From positions 1 to 31,282 of the IMG/VR virus record IMGVR_UViG_3300033980_000392: a stretch of DNA of 31,282 nt; one strand, written 5' to 3'. The stretch is from a virus. The translations under genes and the position numbers were made by a program. The notes beneath the pieces were generated by a model. That model had not been told where the DNA came from, made no database searches, and worked only from the letters and a program-made list of their open reading frames with translations. Positions 11,344 through 20,670 of this stretch are shown here, piece after piece; the first letter of the stretch is position 1; each line of letters begins with the position of its first letter.

Positions 11344-13497
11344 GTGAAAGACGAAGATTTAGTCCAGAAAATTAAGGATAAGTTTGACAGAGATCAAGGC
11401 TATTGGTCATCAATATATGATGAAGCCAAGCGTGATATGATGTTTCTATCTGGTGAGCCTGATGCGCAGTGGGTGGGCCTTAAGAAGCCCATAGGCACGG
11501 CACTTACCATTGACAGGCTTTCGTCTGTGGTGAATCAGATTGCGAATGATATACGCATGAACACGCCGGCGATTAAGGTGATTCCAGGGGATCGTGAATC
11601 TAGCGAGGATGTGGCAGAAATCTTATCGGGATTGATTAAGAACATAGAATACGAATCCATGGCGGATTCTGTGTATGATTCTGCTGCGTTGTCGTCTGTG
11701 CGTTGTGGCATTGGCTTTATGCGTATTGAGACGGAATACGAAGATGATACGTCTTTTAATCAAAAGATATGCATAAAGAGGGTGGCCAACCCGCTGAGTG
11801 TTTATATTGATTGCACGTCTGTTGAGGCAGATGGGTCGGATATGAAGCACGCAACAATCTTGCAAGAGATATTGGTTTCAGATTTTAAAGAGGATTATCC
11901 TAATTTTGATCCTTCATCATTTAAAGAAGGCGGTATAGAGCGGCAGTATAAAGACGAAGATAGTATTTTTATTGCCGAGCATTTTTATGTTGAGAATAAA
12001 AAGGAAGAGCTTGTATCGCCGGATGATGAAACGATGCGCCGTCCTGTTGTTAGGAAGGTGATTCACAGGGTATTGGTGTCTGGCAAGGATATTTTAGAAA
12101 AGACAACGTTTCCAGGGGATTATATTCCTGTTGTGCCTGTATTTGGGGAAGAGTATTGGGTTGAGGGCAAGCGTTATTTAGCAAGTGCCATTCGTCGGGC
12201 AAAGGACCCGCAAAGGATGTATAACTACTGGCGTTCTGTTGAAACGTCATTGCTGATGAAACAGCAAATTGCCCCTACTATGGTGGCTGAGGGTCAAATT
12301 TCTGGCTTTGAAGACGAGTGGAAAAATCCAAATTCTTTAGTTGTGCAGTACAAACTTTTGGATGAAACCGGAAATGCTTATCCTTCACCGCAAAGATTGC
12401 CGCCGCCTCAGATACCTGCTGGTATTGTGAATGCTGCCTTAACGATGGCAGAGGACATTAAAGCCACAACGGGTATCTTTGATGCGTCTTTAGGGAATAA
12501 ATCTAACGAGACCAGCGGTATTGCGATTCAGAGACGGCAGCAAGAAGGTGACACGGCCACGTTTCACTTTGCTGATAACCTAACGAAAGCAATATCTTAC
12601 GCAGGAAGGGTGATTGTATCTGCTATTCCTAAGATTTACGACACGGCCCGTATTTTGAACGTTATGGACCTTGAGGGGAACGTTAAGAAGGTTGGGGTTA
12701 ATGGTGAGATAACGGAAGACCAGCAAGAGGATGTTGACCTGACAAGGGGACGCTACACTGTGAAGGTGACAACGGGTCCATCCTTTACAACAAAGCGGCA
12801 AGAGTCGGCGGAGTTTTTTGGAAAGATTGCGCAATCTCAGCCTGAGATGATGCAGATTGTTGGTGATTTGGTGTTTAAGTACATGGATTTACCAGGTGCG
12901 GAAGCCTTATCGGAAAGAATTAAAAAAACCATGGATCCGAGGCTTTTGGACGAAGAAAACGATCCTATGGCGGCGCAATATCAACAGCAGATGGAGGCCA
13001 TGCAGCAGCAGCTACAAGCGGCAGCGCAAGAGATGCAAGCCATGCAACAGCAGCTTGATAACAAACAAGCTGACACGCAGATAAAGGTTCAGAGTGAACA
13101 AAACAAAGTTGAAATTGAAAGTGCAAAGTTGACGTTGCAGCAGTCTGAAATGGAAACAGATGCTCAGTTAAAGCAGCAAGAACTTGAGATAAAGTTTAAA
13201 GAACTTGAGATTAAAGAACAGGAATTGATGATCCGTTTGGAAGAATTGCGGATGCAGAAAGAATTAAAAGAACTTGAGATTATGACGAATAACTTTAATG
13301 CCCAAAACCAAGAAGATGAATCTGGTGAGATGGAAAAAGAGGATGAAGGTGATAATGGATCAAGGGATTTAGAGCTTGCTCTTTTGCAGGGTAACAGTGC
13401 CGCAATTCAGGGAATAACTAACCTGATGCAGAGCAAAAAGAACATCACGATCAACAGAGATGCCAACGGATTGATGGAATCCCTGACCGTTATGTAA
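11344..13497 (+). CDS. P22-like portal protein
   Basis: The 717-residue product starts at GTG with AAAGGA upstream. The N-terminal region (KFDRDQGYWSSIYDEAKRDM, then LTIDRLSSVVNQIANDIRMN, followed by a proline-containing linker) is characteristic of P22-type portals. These form the dodecameric ring at the capsid vertex. The core runs to about residue 540. The C-terminal part is a long Gln- and Glu-rich coiled coil (MEAMQQQLQAAAQEMQAMQQ, then repeated LEI/KELEI units), comparable in place to the P22 barrel. A short polar tail follows. Its size resembles that of the P22 portal. Confidence 0.9.
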   Translation: MKDEDLVQKIKDKFDRDQGYWSSIYDEAKRDMMFLSGEPDAQWVGLKKPIGTALTIDRLSSVVNQIANDIRMNTPAIKVIPGDRESSEDVAEILSGLIKNIEYESMADSVYDSAALSSVRCGIGFMRIETEYEDDTSFNQKICIKRVANPLSVYIDCTSVEADGSDMKHATILQEILVSDFKEDYPNFDPSSFKEGGIERQYKDEDSIFIAEHFYVENKKEELVSPDDETMRRPVVRKVIHRVLVSGKDILEKTTFPGDYIPVVPVFGEEYWVEGKRYLASAIRRAKDPQRMYNYWRSVETSLLMKQQIAPTMVAEGQISGFEDEWKNPNSLVVQYKLLDETGNAYPSPQRLPPPQIPAGIVNAALTMAEDIKATTGIFDASLGNKSNETSGIAIQRRQQEGDTATFHFADNLTKAISYAGRVIVSAIPKIYDTARILNVMDLEGNVKKVGVNGEITEDQQEDVDLTRGRYTVKVTTGPSFTTKRQESAEFFGKIAQSQPEMMQIVGDLVFKYMDLPGAEALSERIKKTMDPRLLDEENDPMAAQYQQQMEAMQQQLQAAAQEMQAMQQQLDNKQADTQIKVQSEQNKVEIESAKLTLQQSEMETDAQLKQQELEIKFKELEIKEQELMIRLEELRMQKELKELEIMTNNFNAQNQEDESGEMEKEDEGDNGSRDLELALLQGNSAAIQGITNLMQSKKNITINRDANGLMESLTVM

Positions 13498-13528
13498 AAG
13501 TGTATTGAAATTTTAAAAAAGGTGCTGT

Positions 13529-14353
13529 ATGAATGAAGAAAATGTCGTTGTTAATGAAGAGGAAGTTTCCTCTGATGTTGCAACAGATGAAGGCCAGATT
13601 GAAGAAAGTAAGGTTGAGAGTCCCGAGGTTCAGGAAGAAATTGCCGAGCCTGAGGATGATACGCCCTTTCCTAAGAAGGCTGTAAACGCTATTTCGAGGC
13701 GTGAAAAGAAGATCGAAAAACTGCGTGCGGAAAACGAGCAGCTTAAGGCTCAGTTGCAGCAGGTGCCCTCTAAAGAACAGGTTTCACAGGTAAAAGAACC
13801 TGAGGTTTCAAAATCTGACTCTGCTCCTAATCCTGATGATTATGAGACTTGGGATCAGTATCTTGAGGCTAAGGTTGAGCATAATGTGAAAACGGCTTTA
13901 GAGAAAAGAACATCGCAAGAAAAACAATCTGAGGTTTCTCGGAAAGAGCAAGAATACTTTAGCCAGAGAATTAAAGACTTTGGTGCGAGTGTTGACAAGC
14001 ATTCTGAGAGGATTTCTGATTTTGAGGTTATTGGTGATCGTATTGAAAAAGACGTTTTGCCTAATCTATCTGCGGATGTTCAAAAGGCCATTTTGGAATC
14101 AGAGGATGGGGCTTTGGCTCTTTACACTTTGATGAAGGAAGGTCGCATTGAGGATTTAGAGGACATGGACGGGCGAGAGGCCTTGAGATTTCTTGCTAAA
14201 GCTGAGGTGCGAGGCCAAAAATTTATTGAGAATTCAAGGAAAGTTTCTGCTGCTCCCAAGCCTATTCAGGCGGTTAAGGGCACGGGAACTTTTAAAAAAG
14301 ACGTTGCTGACATGACCCCTGATGAGATCAGGAAAAAATATAACCTTAGATAA
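13529..14353 (+). CDS. Scaffolding protein
   Basis: The 274-residue acidic, helix-rich protein sits between portal and coat, exactly where P22 gp8 lies. The N-terminus is Glu/Val-rich and probably disordered. A heptad-like helix (RREKKIEKLRAENEQLKAQL) and several charged helices follow. The basic C-terminal end (GTFKKDVADMTPDEIRKKYN) would be the coat-binding part by analogy. The ribosome site is AAAGGTGCTGT. The assignment rests on position, composition and this C-terminal pattern. Confidence 0.8.
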   Translation: MNEENVVVNEEEVSSDVATDEGQIEESKVESPEVQEEIAEPEDDTPFPKKAVNAISRREKKIEKLRAENEQLKAQLQQVPSKEQVSQVKEPEVSKSDSAPNPDDYETWDQYLEAKVEHNVKTALEKRTSQEKQSEVSRKEQEYFSQRIKDFGASVDKHSERISDFEVIGDRIEKDVLPNLSADVQKAILESEDGALALYTLMKEGRIEDLEDMDGREALRFLAKAEVRGQKFIENSRKVSAAPKPIQAVKGTGTFKKDVADMTPDEIRKKYNLR

Positions 14354-14364
14354 AGGAAAAACTG

Positions 14365-15618
14365 ATGCCTAATACAATTAACACAAATAAATCGGCTCCT
14401 GGTCGGATTGCCAAAGTGGCAGCGACCATGTTTGCTGATGATATGCAGTTTGTAAAAACCATTGCGCGGGAAAATTCGGTAGATTTTGCCCCGCAAGCTG
14501 GTGGTTACAAGCCTGGTGATACGATTTTTATCAATAAGCCTGCACGGTTTACGACAGGAACAAACAGGGACATTACCAGTGCAATTCAGGACATTACGGA
14601 AGAAAAGGTTGCAATGAGGTTAGATCACTCGTTTACGGCTGCTGTAGCGTTGACATCGAATGAATTTGCAACAGATATGGCGTTTGATTCGTTTGCCGTG
14701 CGTGTTTTAAAGCCTTTGGTGTCTCAAATGGCGCAGCGGATTGAATCAACGTTTATTCAGTTGGCGTGTCAATCTACGGCTAACGTTATTGGTACTGCTG
14801 GTTCAACGGTGTTTAACACCTTGACCATGATGCAAGCTAACCAGCGTATGTCTGAGTTGTTGGCAACAGGTAGTGAAAACGAGTGGATTGCTTTGTTGTC
14901 TCCTAGTGCTAAAACTTCGGCTGTGGATGCGAGAAAAGGTTTGTTTCAGTCTTCTGAGGAAATCTCTAAGCAATACAAGCGCGGTGTAATGGGTCAGGCG
15001 GATGGTTTTACTTACTTGAGTAATAACTTGATGTACACCCACACAACGGGTACGGGAACGCAAACAGATGCTTCGGTTACCACAACGGCAAACATGACCA
15101 ACGGTGCTTCAACCATTGCTGTGACGGGTTTATCGGGCTCTGGGACAATCACTGCTGGGACTGTGTTTACGGTGGCAGGTGCGTTTGCGGTTCACCCTAT
15201 TACCAAAGCAACCTTGCCGTTTTTGCAGCCTTTTGTTGTAACGACAACGGCAACGGCGTCTTCTGGTGCGGCCACGCTTTCTGTTTCCCCAACCATTTAC
15301 AGTTCTACCGGTGTTGGATTGCAGAACGTTTCTGCTTTGCCAAGTTCTGGTGCGGCTGTGGTGTTTTTAACGGGTAAGACTACAAGTACAAACTTTCAAA
15401 ACTCTTTGACGTATTGTAAGGATGCGTTTCGTTTTGCGTCTGTGCCTTTGATTTTGCCAGGTGGTATGGACAAGGCGGCGCAAGAGACTGTGGATGGTTT
15501 GACCATTCGTGTCTTGGCGGATCACGACATTAAAACCGATCAGTACATCCTCAGAATAGACTTTTTGGGTGGGTTTGTTCCTGTTCGTCCTGAGTGGGCT
15601 GTGCGGGTTACGGCGTAG
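14365..15618 (+). CDS. Major capsid (coat) protein, P22 gp5-like
   Basis: The 417-residue protein follows the scaffold and carries P22-coat-like N-terminal segments (ARENSVDFAPQAGGYKPGDT and KPARFTTGTNRDI). Residues after about 230 are Thr/Gly/Ala-rich β sequence (TTTANMTNGASTIAVTGLSG), matching the inserted accessory domain of P22 coat. The C-terminus returns to the HK97-type core (VDGLTIRVLADHDIKTDQY). It assembles the icosahedral shell. AAAGGA precedes the ATG, and a G/C hairpin after the stop may raise coat mRNA stability or limit read-through. Confidence 0.88.
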   Translation: MPNTINTNKSAPGRIAKVAATMFADDMQFVKTIARENSVDFAPQAGGYKPGDTIFINKPARFTTGTNRDITSAIQDITEEKVAMRLDHSFTAAVALTSNEFATDMAFDSFAVRVLKPLVSQMAQRIESTFIQLACQSTANVIGTAGSTVFNTLTMMQANQRMSELLATGSENEWIALLSPSAKTSAVDARKGLFQSSEEISKQYKRGVMGQADGFTYLSNNLMYTHTTGTGTQTDASVTTTANMTNGASTIAVTGLSGSGTITAGTVFTVAGAFAVHPITKATLPFLQPFVVTTTATASSGAATLSVSPTIYSSTGVGLQNVSALPSSGAAVVFLTGKTTSTNFQNSLTYCKDAFRFASVPLILPGGMDKAAQETVDGLTIRVLADHDIKTDQYILRIDFLGGFVPVRPEWAVRVTA

Positions 15619-15625
15619 TTTATCT

Positions 15626-15647
15626 GGGGGGTTGGCGACGGCCCCCC
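15626..15647 (+). terminator. G/C hairpin after the coat gene
   Basis: GGGGGG and CCCCCC form a six-pair stem around a ten-base loop, seven bases past the coat stop, followed by TTCCC rather than a long U-run. It resembles the G/C hairpins in the minus block. A partial terminator or 3' stabiliser that sets high coat expression relative to the tail genes is plausible. Confidence 0.5.
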
Positions 15648-15671
15648 TTCCCTATCATTTGAGAGGTTTTT

Positions 15672-15995
15672 ATGAGTTCAGGAATTATTGGAGGCAACAC
15701 GTTTGCCATTTGTGCGGTTAGTGTAAACATTAACCCCGCGTCTGTTGCAGCGGCAACATCGGCCGAGCAATCATTTACGGTCCCTGGTGTTTTGCTTGGG
15801 GACATTGTTGTGGTTACTCCCCCTTCTACGCTAAACGCTGGCTTGGGTGTTTCTCATGCGCGTTCAACGGGTGTTGATACTGTGGCCATTCGGTTTGTGA
15901 ATGCCACTGCAGGTGCCCTTGACCCTGCGGCTGCTGATTATGTGTTTTTGGTTACGCGCCCTGAGAGCATCGCGGGTCGTGTAACAACGGGGTAA
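15672..15995 (+). CDS. Putative β-rich virion protein (decoration-like)
   Basis: This 107-residue protein is Ala/Val/Thr-rich with alternating hydrophobic residues (ICAVSVNINPASVAAATSAE and SFTVPGVLLGDIVVVTPPST), suggesting a small β-sandwich. Such proteins often follow the coat gene in tailed phages and may decorate the capsid or form fibres. There is no cysteine pair, signal peptide or TM segment. GAGAGG precedes the ATG. The functional call is from position and fold impression only. Confidence 0.55.
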   Translation: MSSGIIGGNTFAICAVSVNINPASVAAATSAEQSFTVPGVLLGDIVVVTPPSTLNAGLGVSHARSTGVDTVAIRFVNATAGALDPAAADYVFLVTRPESIAGRVTTG

Positions 15996-15998
15996 TGT

Positions 15999-16700
15999 AT
16001 GGCAACGGCGCGTGACCTTATCACAAGGGCGTTAAAAGCATGTAGGGTTCTTGCCCCTGGTGAGAATCCTAGTGCTTCTGAGGCAGCCGATGCCTTAATG
16101 ATTTTAAATATGATGCTGTCCAGCTGGAGTACAGATAACTTAAACGTTTTTGCTCAAACTTTAGAAAGTTTTTCGCTTGTTAGCAATGTTTCGTCCTACA
16201 CGATTGGCACAGGACAAACGTTCAATACGGTTAAGCCTATTGCCATACAGACAATGTATGTAAGAACCGGATCAGTGGATTACACCGTCAAAGAAATCAG
16301 CGATCGTGATTATGCTAACGAAATAGCAATGAAATCAATCGTTGGTGTTCCATATTGTTATAATTTTAACAATGATTATCCTTCTTCTGTGATTAAGTTT
16401 TACCCTGTTCCCGATCAGAATTATCAGTTGTTTATTCTTTCTGAAAAGGCTTTAACGTCCATTGCGTCTTTAGACACGGTGATTTCGTTTCCTGAGGGTT
16501 GGGAGTTAGCCATTGCGTATAATTTGGCTGTGATGTTGTTTCCTGAGTACCAGCAGGCGGTTGACCCTGCCATTGTGAAGATTGCGGATGATGCCAAAAT
16601 GGGGATTCGTCGGGCAATCAATCGGAATCGCAAGTTTGTGTTTGGCGATGATGAGGATTTTAGACAAACGGATAATATTTACGCTGGGTGGTTTCGATGA
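15999..16700 (+). CDS. P22 gp4-like tail accessory factor
   Basis: The 233-residue protein begins with the characteristic helical N-terminus (MATARDLITRALKACRVLAP, then a helix through EAADALMILNMMLSSWS). It is located between coat and the gp10-like gene as in P22. The P22 protein binds the portal after packaging and extends the tail channel. The middle is β-rich (SSYTIGTGQTFNTVKPIAIQ), and the C-terminal part is helical and basic (RRAINRNRKFVFGDDEDF). The stop overlaps the next ATG (ATGA). Confidence 0.85.
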   Translation: MATARDLITRALKACRVLAPGENPSASEAADALMILNMMLSSWSTDNLNVFAQTLESFSLVSNVSSYTIGTGQTFNTVKPIAIQTMYVRTGSVDYTVKEISDRDYANEIAMKSIVGVPYCYNFNNDYPSSVIKFYPVPDQNYQLFILSEKALTSIASLDTVISFPEGWELAIAYNLAVMLFPEYQQAVDPAIVKIADDAKMGIRRAINRNRKFVFGDDEDFRQTDNIYAGWFR

Positions 16701-18103
16701 AAACGGGTCTTGTTGGTCCGTCATATTCTGAAAGAAGTTTGTCTTTCGACGCCCAAAGAACAATCAATTTTTATCCTGAATTGAATCAATCTGGCAAAGA
16801 AATTTCAGCTTTGTATGGCACTCCTGGGCTTTCTGTCTTTTGCGATACGGGATTAAGCAAAAGCAGGGGATTGTTTGCTTCATACAATGGTAGGGTTTTT
16901 TATGTTGCTGGGTCTGTTTTGTATGAAATTTCTTCTTTGGGTGTTGCCACGGTTTTGGGAACATTGGCATCGTCTTTGGGTTTGGTGTCGTTTGCTGAAA
17001 ATCCCACGCAGTTGATGCTTGTGGATGGGACAAAGGGTTACATCTTTACGTATTCGAGCAATGCGTTTGTTCAAATTTCAGATTTAGATTTTCCTGTTGC
17101 AAACAATGTCACGTTTTTAGATAGCTATTTTATCGTCAATTCTTCTGGCACGACTCAGTTTTTTGTTAGTGCGGTTAATAACGGAACGGTGTGGTCTGCT
17201 TTAGATTTTGCATCGGCGGAATCGTCACCAGACAAGATTTTAAAGGTGATTGCCGTTAATGGGGAATTGTGGCTCTTAGGGGAAAGAACAACGGAGGTTT
17301 GGTCTAACACGGGCGATCCTTTGTTTCCTTTTCAAAGAGCATCTGGTGGTAAAATTGATATTGGTATTTTTGCCCCAGAAACGGCTGTTTCCAGTGCTTT
17401 TGGGGTTATTTTTGTCTCTCGGAATGCGCAAGGTGATGGCATTGTTTATCAGATGAACAATCTTTCTCCCAAAAGGATTAGTAACCCCTTTATAGAGCGT
17501 CAGATTCACAAGGTGATGAATCCAAGCCTTATGTCTGCGTATATGTATCAAGAAGACGGACACACGTTTTATGTGCTTACAGGCGGTGATTTAGAGACAA
17601 GCCTTGTTTATGACCTTACAACGGATCAATGGCATGAAAGAGCGTATTCTAGCCCTGTAACGGGCTTGTTTGAGCAGCATTTGGGAGTTTTTGGAATTAC
17701 TGGATTCAACAAAACGCTTGTGGCCCATAAAGATTACGGAAAAATTTATGAAATGTCTTTAAATTATACCATGGATGACACGTTTGAATTGATTGGGGAG
17801 CGTGTTTTTGGGCACCTTAACGAAGAAAACAAACCTTTTTCGGCGGATAGTTTAGAGATTGCCTTTGAGGCGGGTGTAGGCACGCAAACGGGCCAAGGAT
17901 TGAATCCAAGAATGCTTTTGTATGTCAGCAAAGACGATGGCCGCACGTGGTTTGGTCCTTTGGAAGGCTTTATGGGAAAAGTCGGTGAATACAAAAAACG
18001 TGTGATATTTAGACGGCTGGGAACAGCATCCACATTCACGTTTCGCGTGAGAATTGCGGACCCTGTTAAGCGATGTTTGATTGGGGGGTATCTTAACGCA
18101 TGA
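16697..18103 (+). CDS. P22 gp10-like packaged-DNA stabilisation protein
   Basis: Starting at the ATG of the ATGA overlap gives 468 residues, close to P22 gp10. The N-terminus (SYSERSLSFDAQRTINFYPE, then LYGTPGLSVF) is the family hallmark. The rest is β-rich and repetitive, as expected for the propeller-like tail hub that plugs the portal and binds gp4. It ends with RRLGTASTFTFRVRIADPVK. Its last four bases overlap the next gene. Confidence 0.87.
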   Translation: MKTGLVGPSYSERSLSFDAQRTINFYPELNQSGKEISALYGTPGLSVFCDTGLSKSRGLFASYNGRVFYVAGSVLYEISSLGVATVLGTLASSLGLVSFAENPTQLMLVDGTKGYIFTYSSNAFVQISDLDFPVANNVTFLDSYFIVNSSGTTQFFVSAVNNGTVWSALDFASAESSPDKILKVIAVNGELWLLGERTTEVWSNTGDPLFPFQRASGGKIDIGIFAPETAVSSAFGVIFVSRNAQGDGIVYQMNNLSPKRISNPFIERQIHKVMNPSLMSAYMYQEDGHTFYVLTGGDLETSLVYDLTTDQWHERAYSSPVTGLFEQHLGVFGITGFNKTLVAHKDYGKIYEMSLNYTMDDTFELIGERVFGHLNEENKPFSADSLEIAFEAGVGTQTGQGLNPRMLLYVSKDDGRTWFGPLEGFMGKVGEYKKRVIFRRLGTASTFTFRVRIADPVKRCLIGGYLNA

Positions 18104-18525
18104 GTGGTGTTATTCCTCAGCCTCCGATTCGTGAAATGCTTGTGGATGGCTCGGGCCATGCCTCGTTACCATGGCGGGACTATTTTAACAAAGACTGGAG
18201 GGGTGACTCAGGCACACCATGGACCCCTGTTTGGACAAACTTTAGCCATCCTATGACGGTCACAGCAAAATTCTATAGAATTTCTCAATATTTGTGCTAT
18301 TTTAATATCGTGATTGTTCCTGTCACGCACACAACAACGTCAGGTCATTCAAGTTACGCTACGTTTCCATTAAGGATTTTGGCATCCAGTGGCTTTAATG
18401 TGGCGATTAGTGATCGGAGCATTGGAACGGGAATATCGCAAAGCAGTCCGGATCGTTTGATCTTGCCGCACTGGACAAACGAAACGCAAACGATAACGCT
18501 AAGCGGTGTTTTAGAAGCCACATGA
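18100..18525 (+). CDS. Putative virion structural protein in the gp26/gp14 position
   Basis: The 141-residue protein starts with a Pro-rich segment (IPQPPIREMLVDGSGHASLP, then WRDYF) seen at the head of small structural proteins in other phages. A β-rich body follows (MTVTAKFYRISQYLCYFNIV). It lacks the long coiled coil of a P22 tail needle, so it is not an obvious gp26. A tail or neck component, or a head-completion protein, is likely from its place between the gp10-like gene and the ejection genes. Confidence 0.55.
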   Translation: MSGVIPQPPIREMLVDGSGHASLPWRDYFNKDWRGDSGTPWTPVWTNFSHPMTVTAKFYRISQYLCYFNIVIVPVTHTTTSGHSSYATFPLRILASSGFNVAISDRSIGTGISQSSPDRLILPHWTNETQTITLSGVLEAT

Positions 18526-18540
18526 TAGGGAGAACATACA

Positions 18541-19512
18541 ATGCCTTTTAAAAAAATAGCTAAAAAAATAGGCAAGGTTGTCAAAAAAGTGGCCCCTATT
18601 GCGGCGGGTGCTGCTGGCATGTATTTTGGTGGTCCTGCTGGTGGTGCATTGGCTGGTTCTTTGTTTGGCGGCGGTGGTGGTGGTGGTGGTGGCGGCAATG
18701 ATCTTGCATCTGGCTTAGGCGGTATGGCTGGTGGTTTGTATAATTTTTATGGACAAGAAAAGGTTGATAAAGGCATTTTAGAGGCGCAATTAAAGGCTGG
18801 AGAGCAAGCCTCTCAGCTTTTGAACCCATACTACCAAACGGGCACGCAAGCCAACCAGAGGCTCTCTGATCGCCTTATGGGAGGCTTTAATTTCAATCAA
18901 GCAGATTTGTATAACGATCCAGGGTATCAGTTTGCAGTAGAACAAGGTCAACGACGATTAAATTCACAAGCAGCAAAATCTGGTTTGCTTGGCAGTGGCC
19001 GAGCTTTAAAGGAGGCCACGGAGTATGGCCAAGGTATGGCTGAGGGTCAGTTTAACAATGTTTACAATAGGAATTTAAATAAATTTAACATTGAAAACGA
19101 GGCTTTAGGTAATTTGGCATCACGAGGTCAAACGGCTGGTACTCGCATGGGCAATTTGATGTTGGACATGGGTGCTAATCGAGCAGATTATCGTGTTCGC
19201 AGAGGTCAAGGACGCAATGATTTAAGTGCTGGATTGCTAGACAACGCTGCCCCTGTTTTGAGTGGCATAGGGGATTATTTGATGGGAGATCAACAGCAAG
19301 CTGGTGGAATGGCAAAATCAAGAAACAATCCTTTGTATAATATGGGTGGTGGTGCTTTTTTACCAGGAAGAGCAAGTTTTGCAAAATCAGCAGACATGCC
19401 ATTAAGAACTGGTGCAAGAAGGCCTATGACTGGATTTGGCAGGCAAAACGCTGCTCAAAACATGCGTTTGAGTAAAGGCATGGGTGGAAGTAACTGGAAG
19501 GTTATCGGGTAA
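18541..19512 (+). CDS. DNA ejection protein, gp7-like
   Basis: The 323-residue protein has a basic start (FKKIAKKIGKVVKKVAP) and a Gly/Ala-rich hydrophobic segment (about residues 19-42). A run of ten glycines is encoded by GGN repeats. The central region carries a pattern common in phage DNA-transfer proteins: NPYYQTG, DPGYQFAVEQGQRRL, SGLLGSGRALKEATEYGQ. The tail is Met/Gly/Arg-rich. Such proteins are packaged and injected with the genome, forming a path through the envelope. It is the first of three candidate ejection genes. The ribosome site is GGGAGA. Confidence 0.72.
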   Translation: MPFKKIAKKIGKVVKKVAPIAAGAAGMYFGGPAGGALAGSLFGGGGGGGGGGNDLASGLGGMAGGLYNFYGQEKVDKGILEAQLKAGEQASQLLNPYYQTGTQANQRLSDRLMGGFNFNQADLYNDPGYQFAVEQGQRRLNSQAAKSGLLGSGRALKEATEYGQGMAEGQFNNVYNRNLNKFNIENEALGNLASRGQTAGTRMGNLMLDMGANRADYRVRRGQGRNDLSAGLLDNAAPVLSGIGDYLMGDQQQAGGMAKSRNNPLYNMGGGAFLPGRASFAKSADMPLRTGARRPMTGFGRQNAAQNMRLSKGMGGSNWKVIG

Positions 19513-19515
19513 GCT

Positions 19516-20664
19516 ATGACAAGTTTAGAACAATACAGCAATCGTCCTTACGTTAGTTTTTCAGAAAGAATGCAGCAAAATGCCGCAAGACGGCAACTGA
19601 TGCAGGATAAAGCCATTGCGCGTCAATATGACCAACAAAAGAATGCGTTGGATTTAGCGCAAGCGCAGCAAAAACTTCAGCAAGATTTGCAAAATTATGA
19701 ACAGGGTTATAATGGAAACACGCCGTCTGCTATTCAGGAATACAATTTCCTTAGCAAGCTGTCTCCTCGGGAACAGGCCTTATATCTGAGAGCAAAAGCC
19801 CCAAATTCTCAAATTCAGTTTGAAAACATGGGGATGATGGACGGTATGGGTGATGTGGGTGGCATGAATCAACCCATGACGATGCCAGCACCTCAAAGGC
19901 AACCTGCTGCACCATCTCGTCGGCAACCTTCTATGCAGCAAGGTCCTATTGTGCCCACTGATGGAGGAGATGGTCTTTCCGAGGCCGCGCCTACAATGCC
20001 AATACAACAAACTGATACCATTACCCCTCCTGTAGATTTGGGCAATGGTAAAGCTCGATACAAAGGTAAGATATGGGATAAAAAAATAGCTGAAAAAGCA
20101 TGGGCGATGGATTATAAAAATCCAACAACTGAGGATGAAAGAAAAGGAGCTTCTTGGTTATTACAGGCAAATTCCGCATATAAAAACCTTTTGAAGTCTA
20201 TGTACAATCAAAAAGGGGAAAGAACAGGAGCCGAAAGACCGAATGCTGTAGAGGCTTTTTTAAATTCAAAGTATGTTCCTATAAGTCCGCGTGCTGCTCG
20301 TAGAACAGCAGAAAGAGAACAGTTTGTTCAGGCAACCGAAACAATATCAGATGCTTTATTAAGAGCGGCTACAGGTGCTGGACAAAACGAAGCTGAGGCT
20401 AGAAGAAAAATAGAAGAAATAACACCGTCATGGTTTGATGATGATGCCACAGTTAAACAAAAGCTGGATTCTATACCTGCTTACATAGAAGCAATTAAAG
20501 CCCGTGCTGGAAGAGCAACGCCCAAAGGTTTCACCATTCCCACAGTGGAAGGTCTTGGATTAAATGTGGGACAGCAACCCACGCAAAATGCTGCACAGCC
20601 TATGATGCCTGCTGCTGGTAATGTTATACAAACTATTCACGGTTTAGTTACGGTCACAAAGTGA
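19516..20664 (+). CDS. Putative DNA ejection/internal virion protein
   Basis: The 382-residue protein is Gln-rich at the N-terminus with a likely coiled coil (RRQLMQDKAIARQYDQQKNA and LAQAQQKLQQDLQNYEQG). A disordered Met/Pro/Gln linker follows to about residue 175. The C-terminal half is helical and includes GAGQNEAEARRKIEEITPSW and KQKLDSIPAYIEAIKARAGR. That helix-loop-helix pattern is familiar from internal virion proteins. By order it would correspond to P22 gp20, though sequence identity is not evident. Confidence 0.6.
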   Translation: MTSLEQYSNRPYVSFSERMQQNAARRQLMQDKAIARQYDQQKNALDLAQAQQKLQQDLQNYEQGYNGNTPSAIQEYNFLSKLSPREQALYLRAKAPNSQIQFENMGMMDGMGDVGGMNQPMTMPAPQRQPAAPSRRQPSMQQGPIVPTDGGDGLSEAAPTMPIQQTDTITPPVDLGNGKARYKGKIWDKKIAEKAWAMDYKNPTTEDERKGASWLLQANSAYKNLLKSMYNQKGERTGAERPNAVEAFLNSKYVPISPRAARRTAEREQFVQATETISDALLRAATGAGQNEAEARRKIEEITPSWFDDDATVKQKLDSIPAYIEAIKARAGRATPKGFTIPTVEGLGLNVGQQPTQNAAQPMMPAAGNVIQTIHGLVTVTK

Positions 20665-20670
20665 TAAATC

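Noticed and set aside
12857-13084. Plus-strand frame overlapping the portal C-terminus
   Set aside because: It is a shadow of the Gln-rich coiled coil in another frame, with no ribosome site.
15626-15647. Full transcription terminator after the coat gene
   Set aside because: The stem is strong but lacks a proper U-run, and essential tail genes follow immediately. At most it is partial, and I annotated it as a hairpin with that caveat.
18667-18697. GGN trinucleotide run, possible phase-variable repeat
   Set aside because: The repeat unit is three bases and codons vary, so slippage would only change glycine number and not the frame. I see no regulatory role.
18354-18698. Minus-strand frame beginning with a polyproline run
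   Set aside because: It is the antisense of the polyglycine segment of the gp7-like gene and overlaps two well-supported genes.
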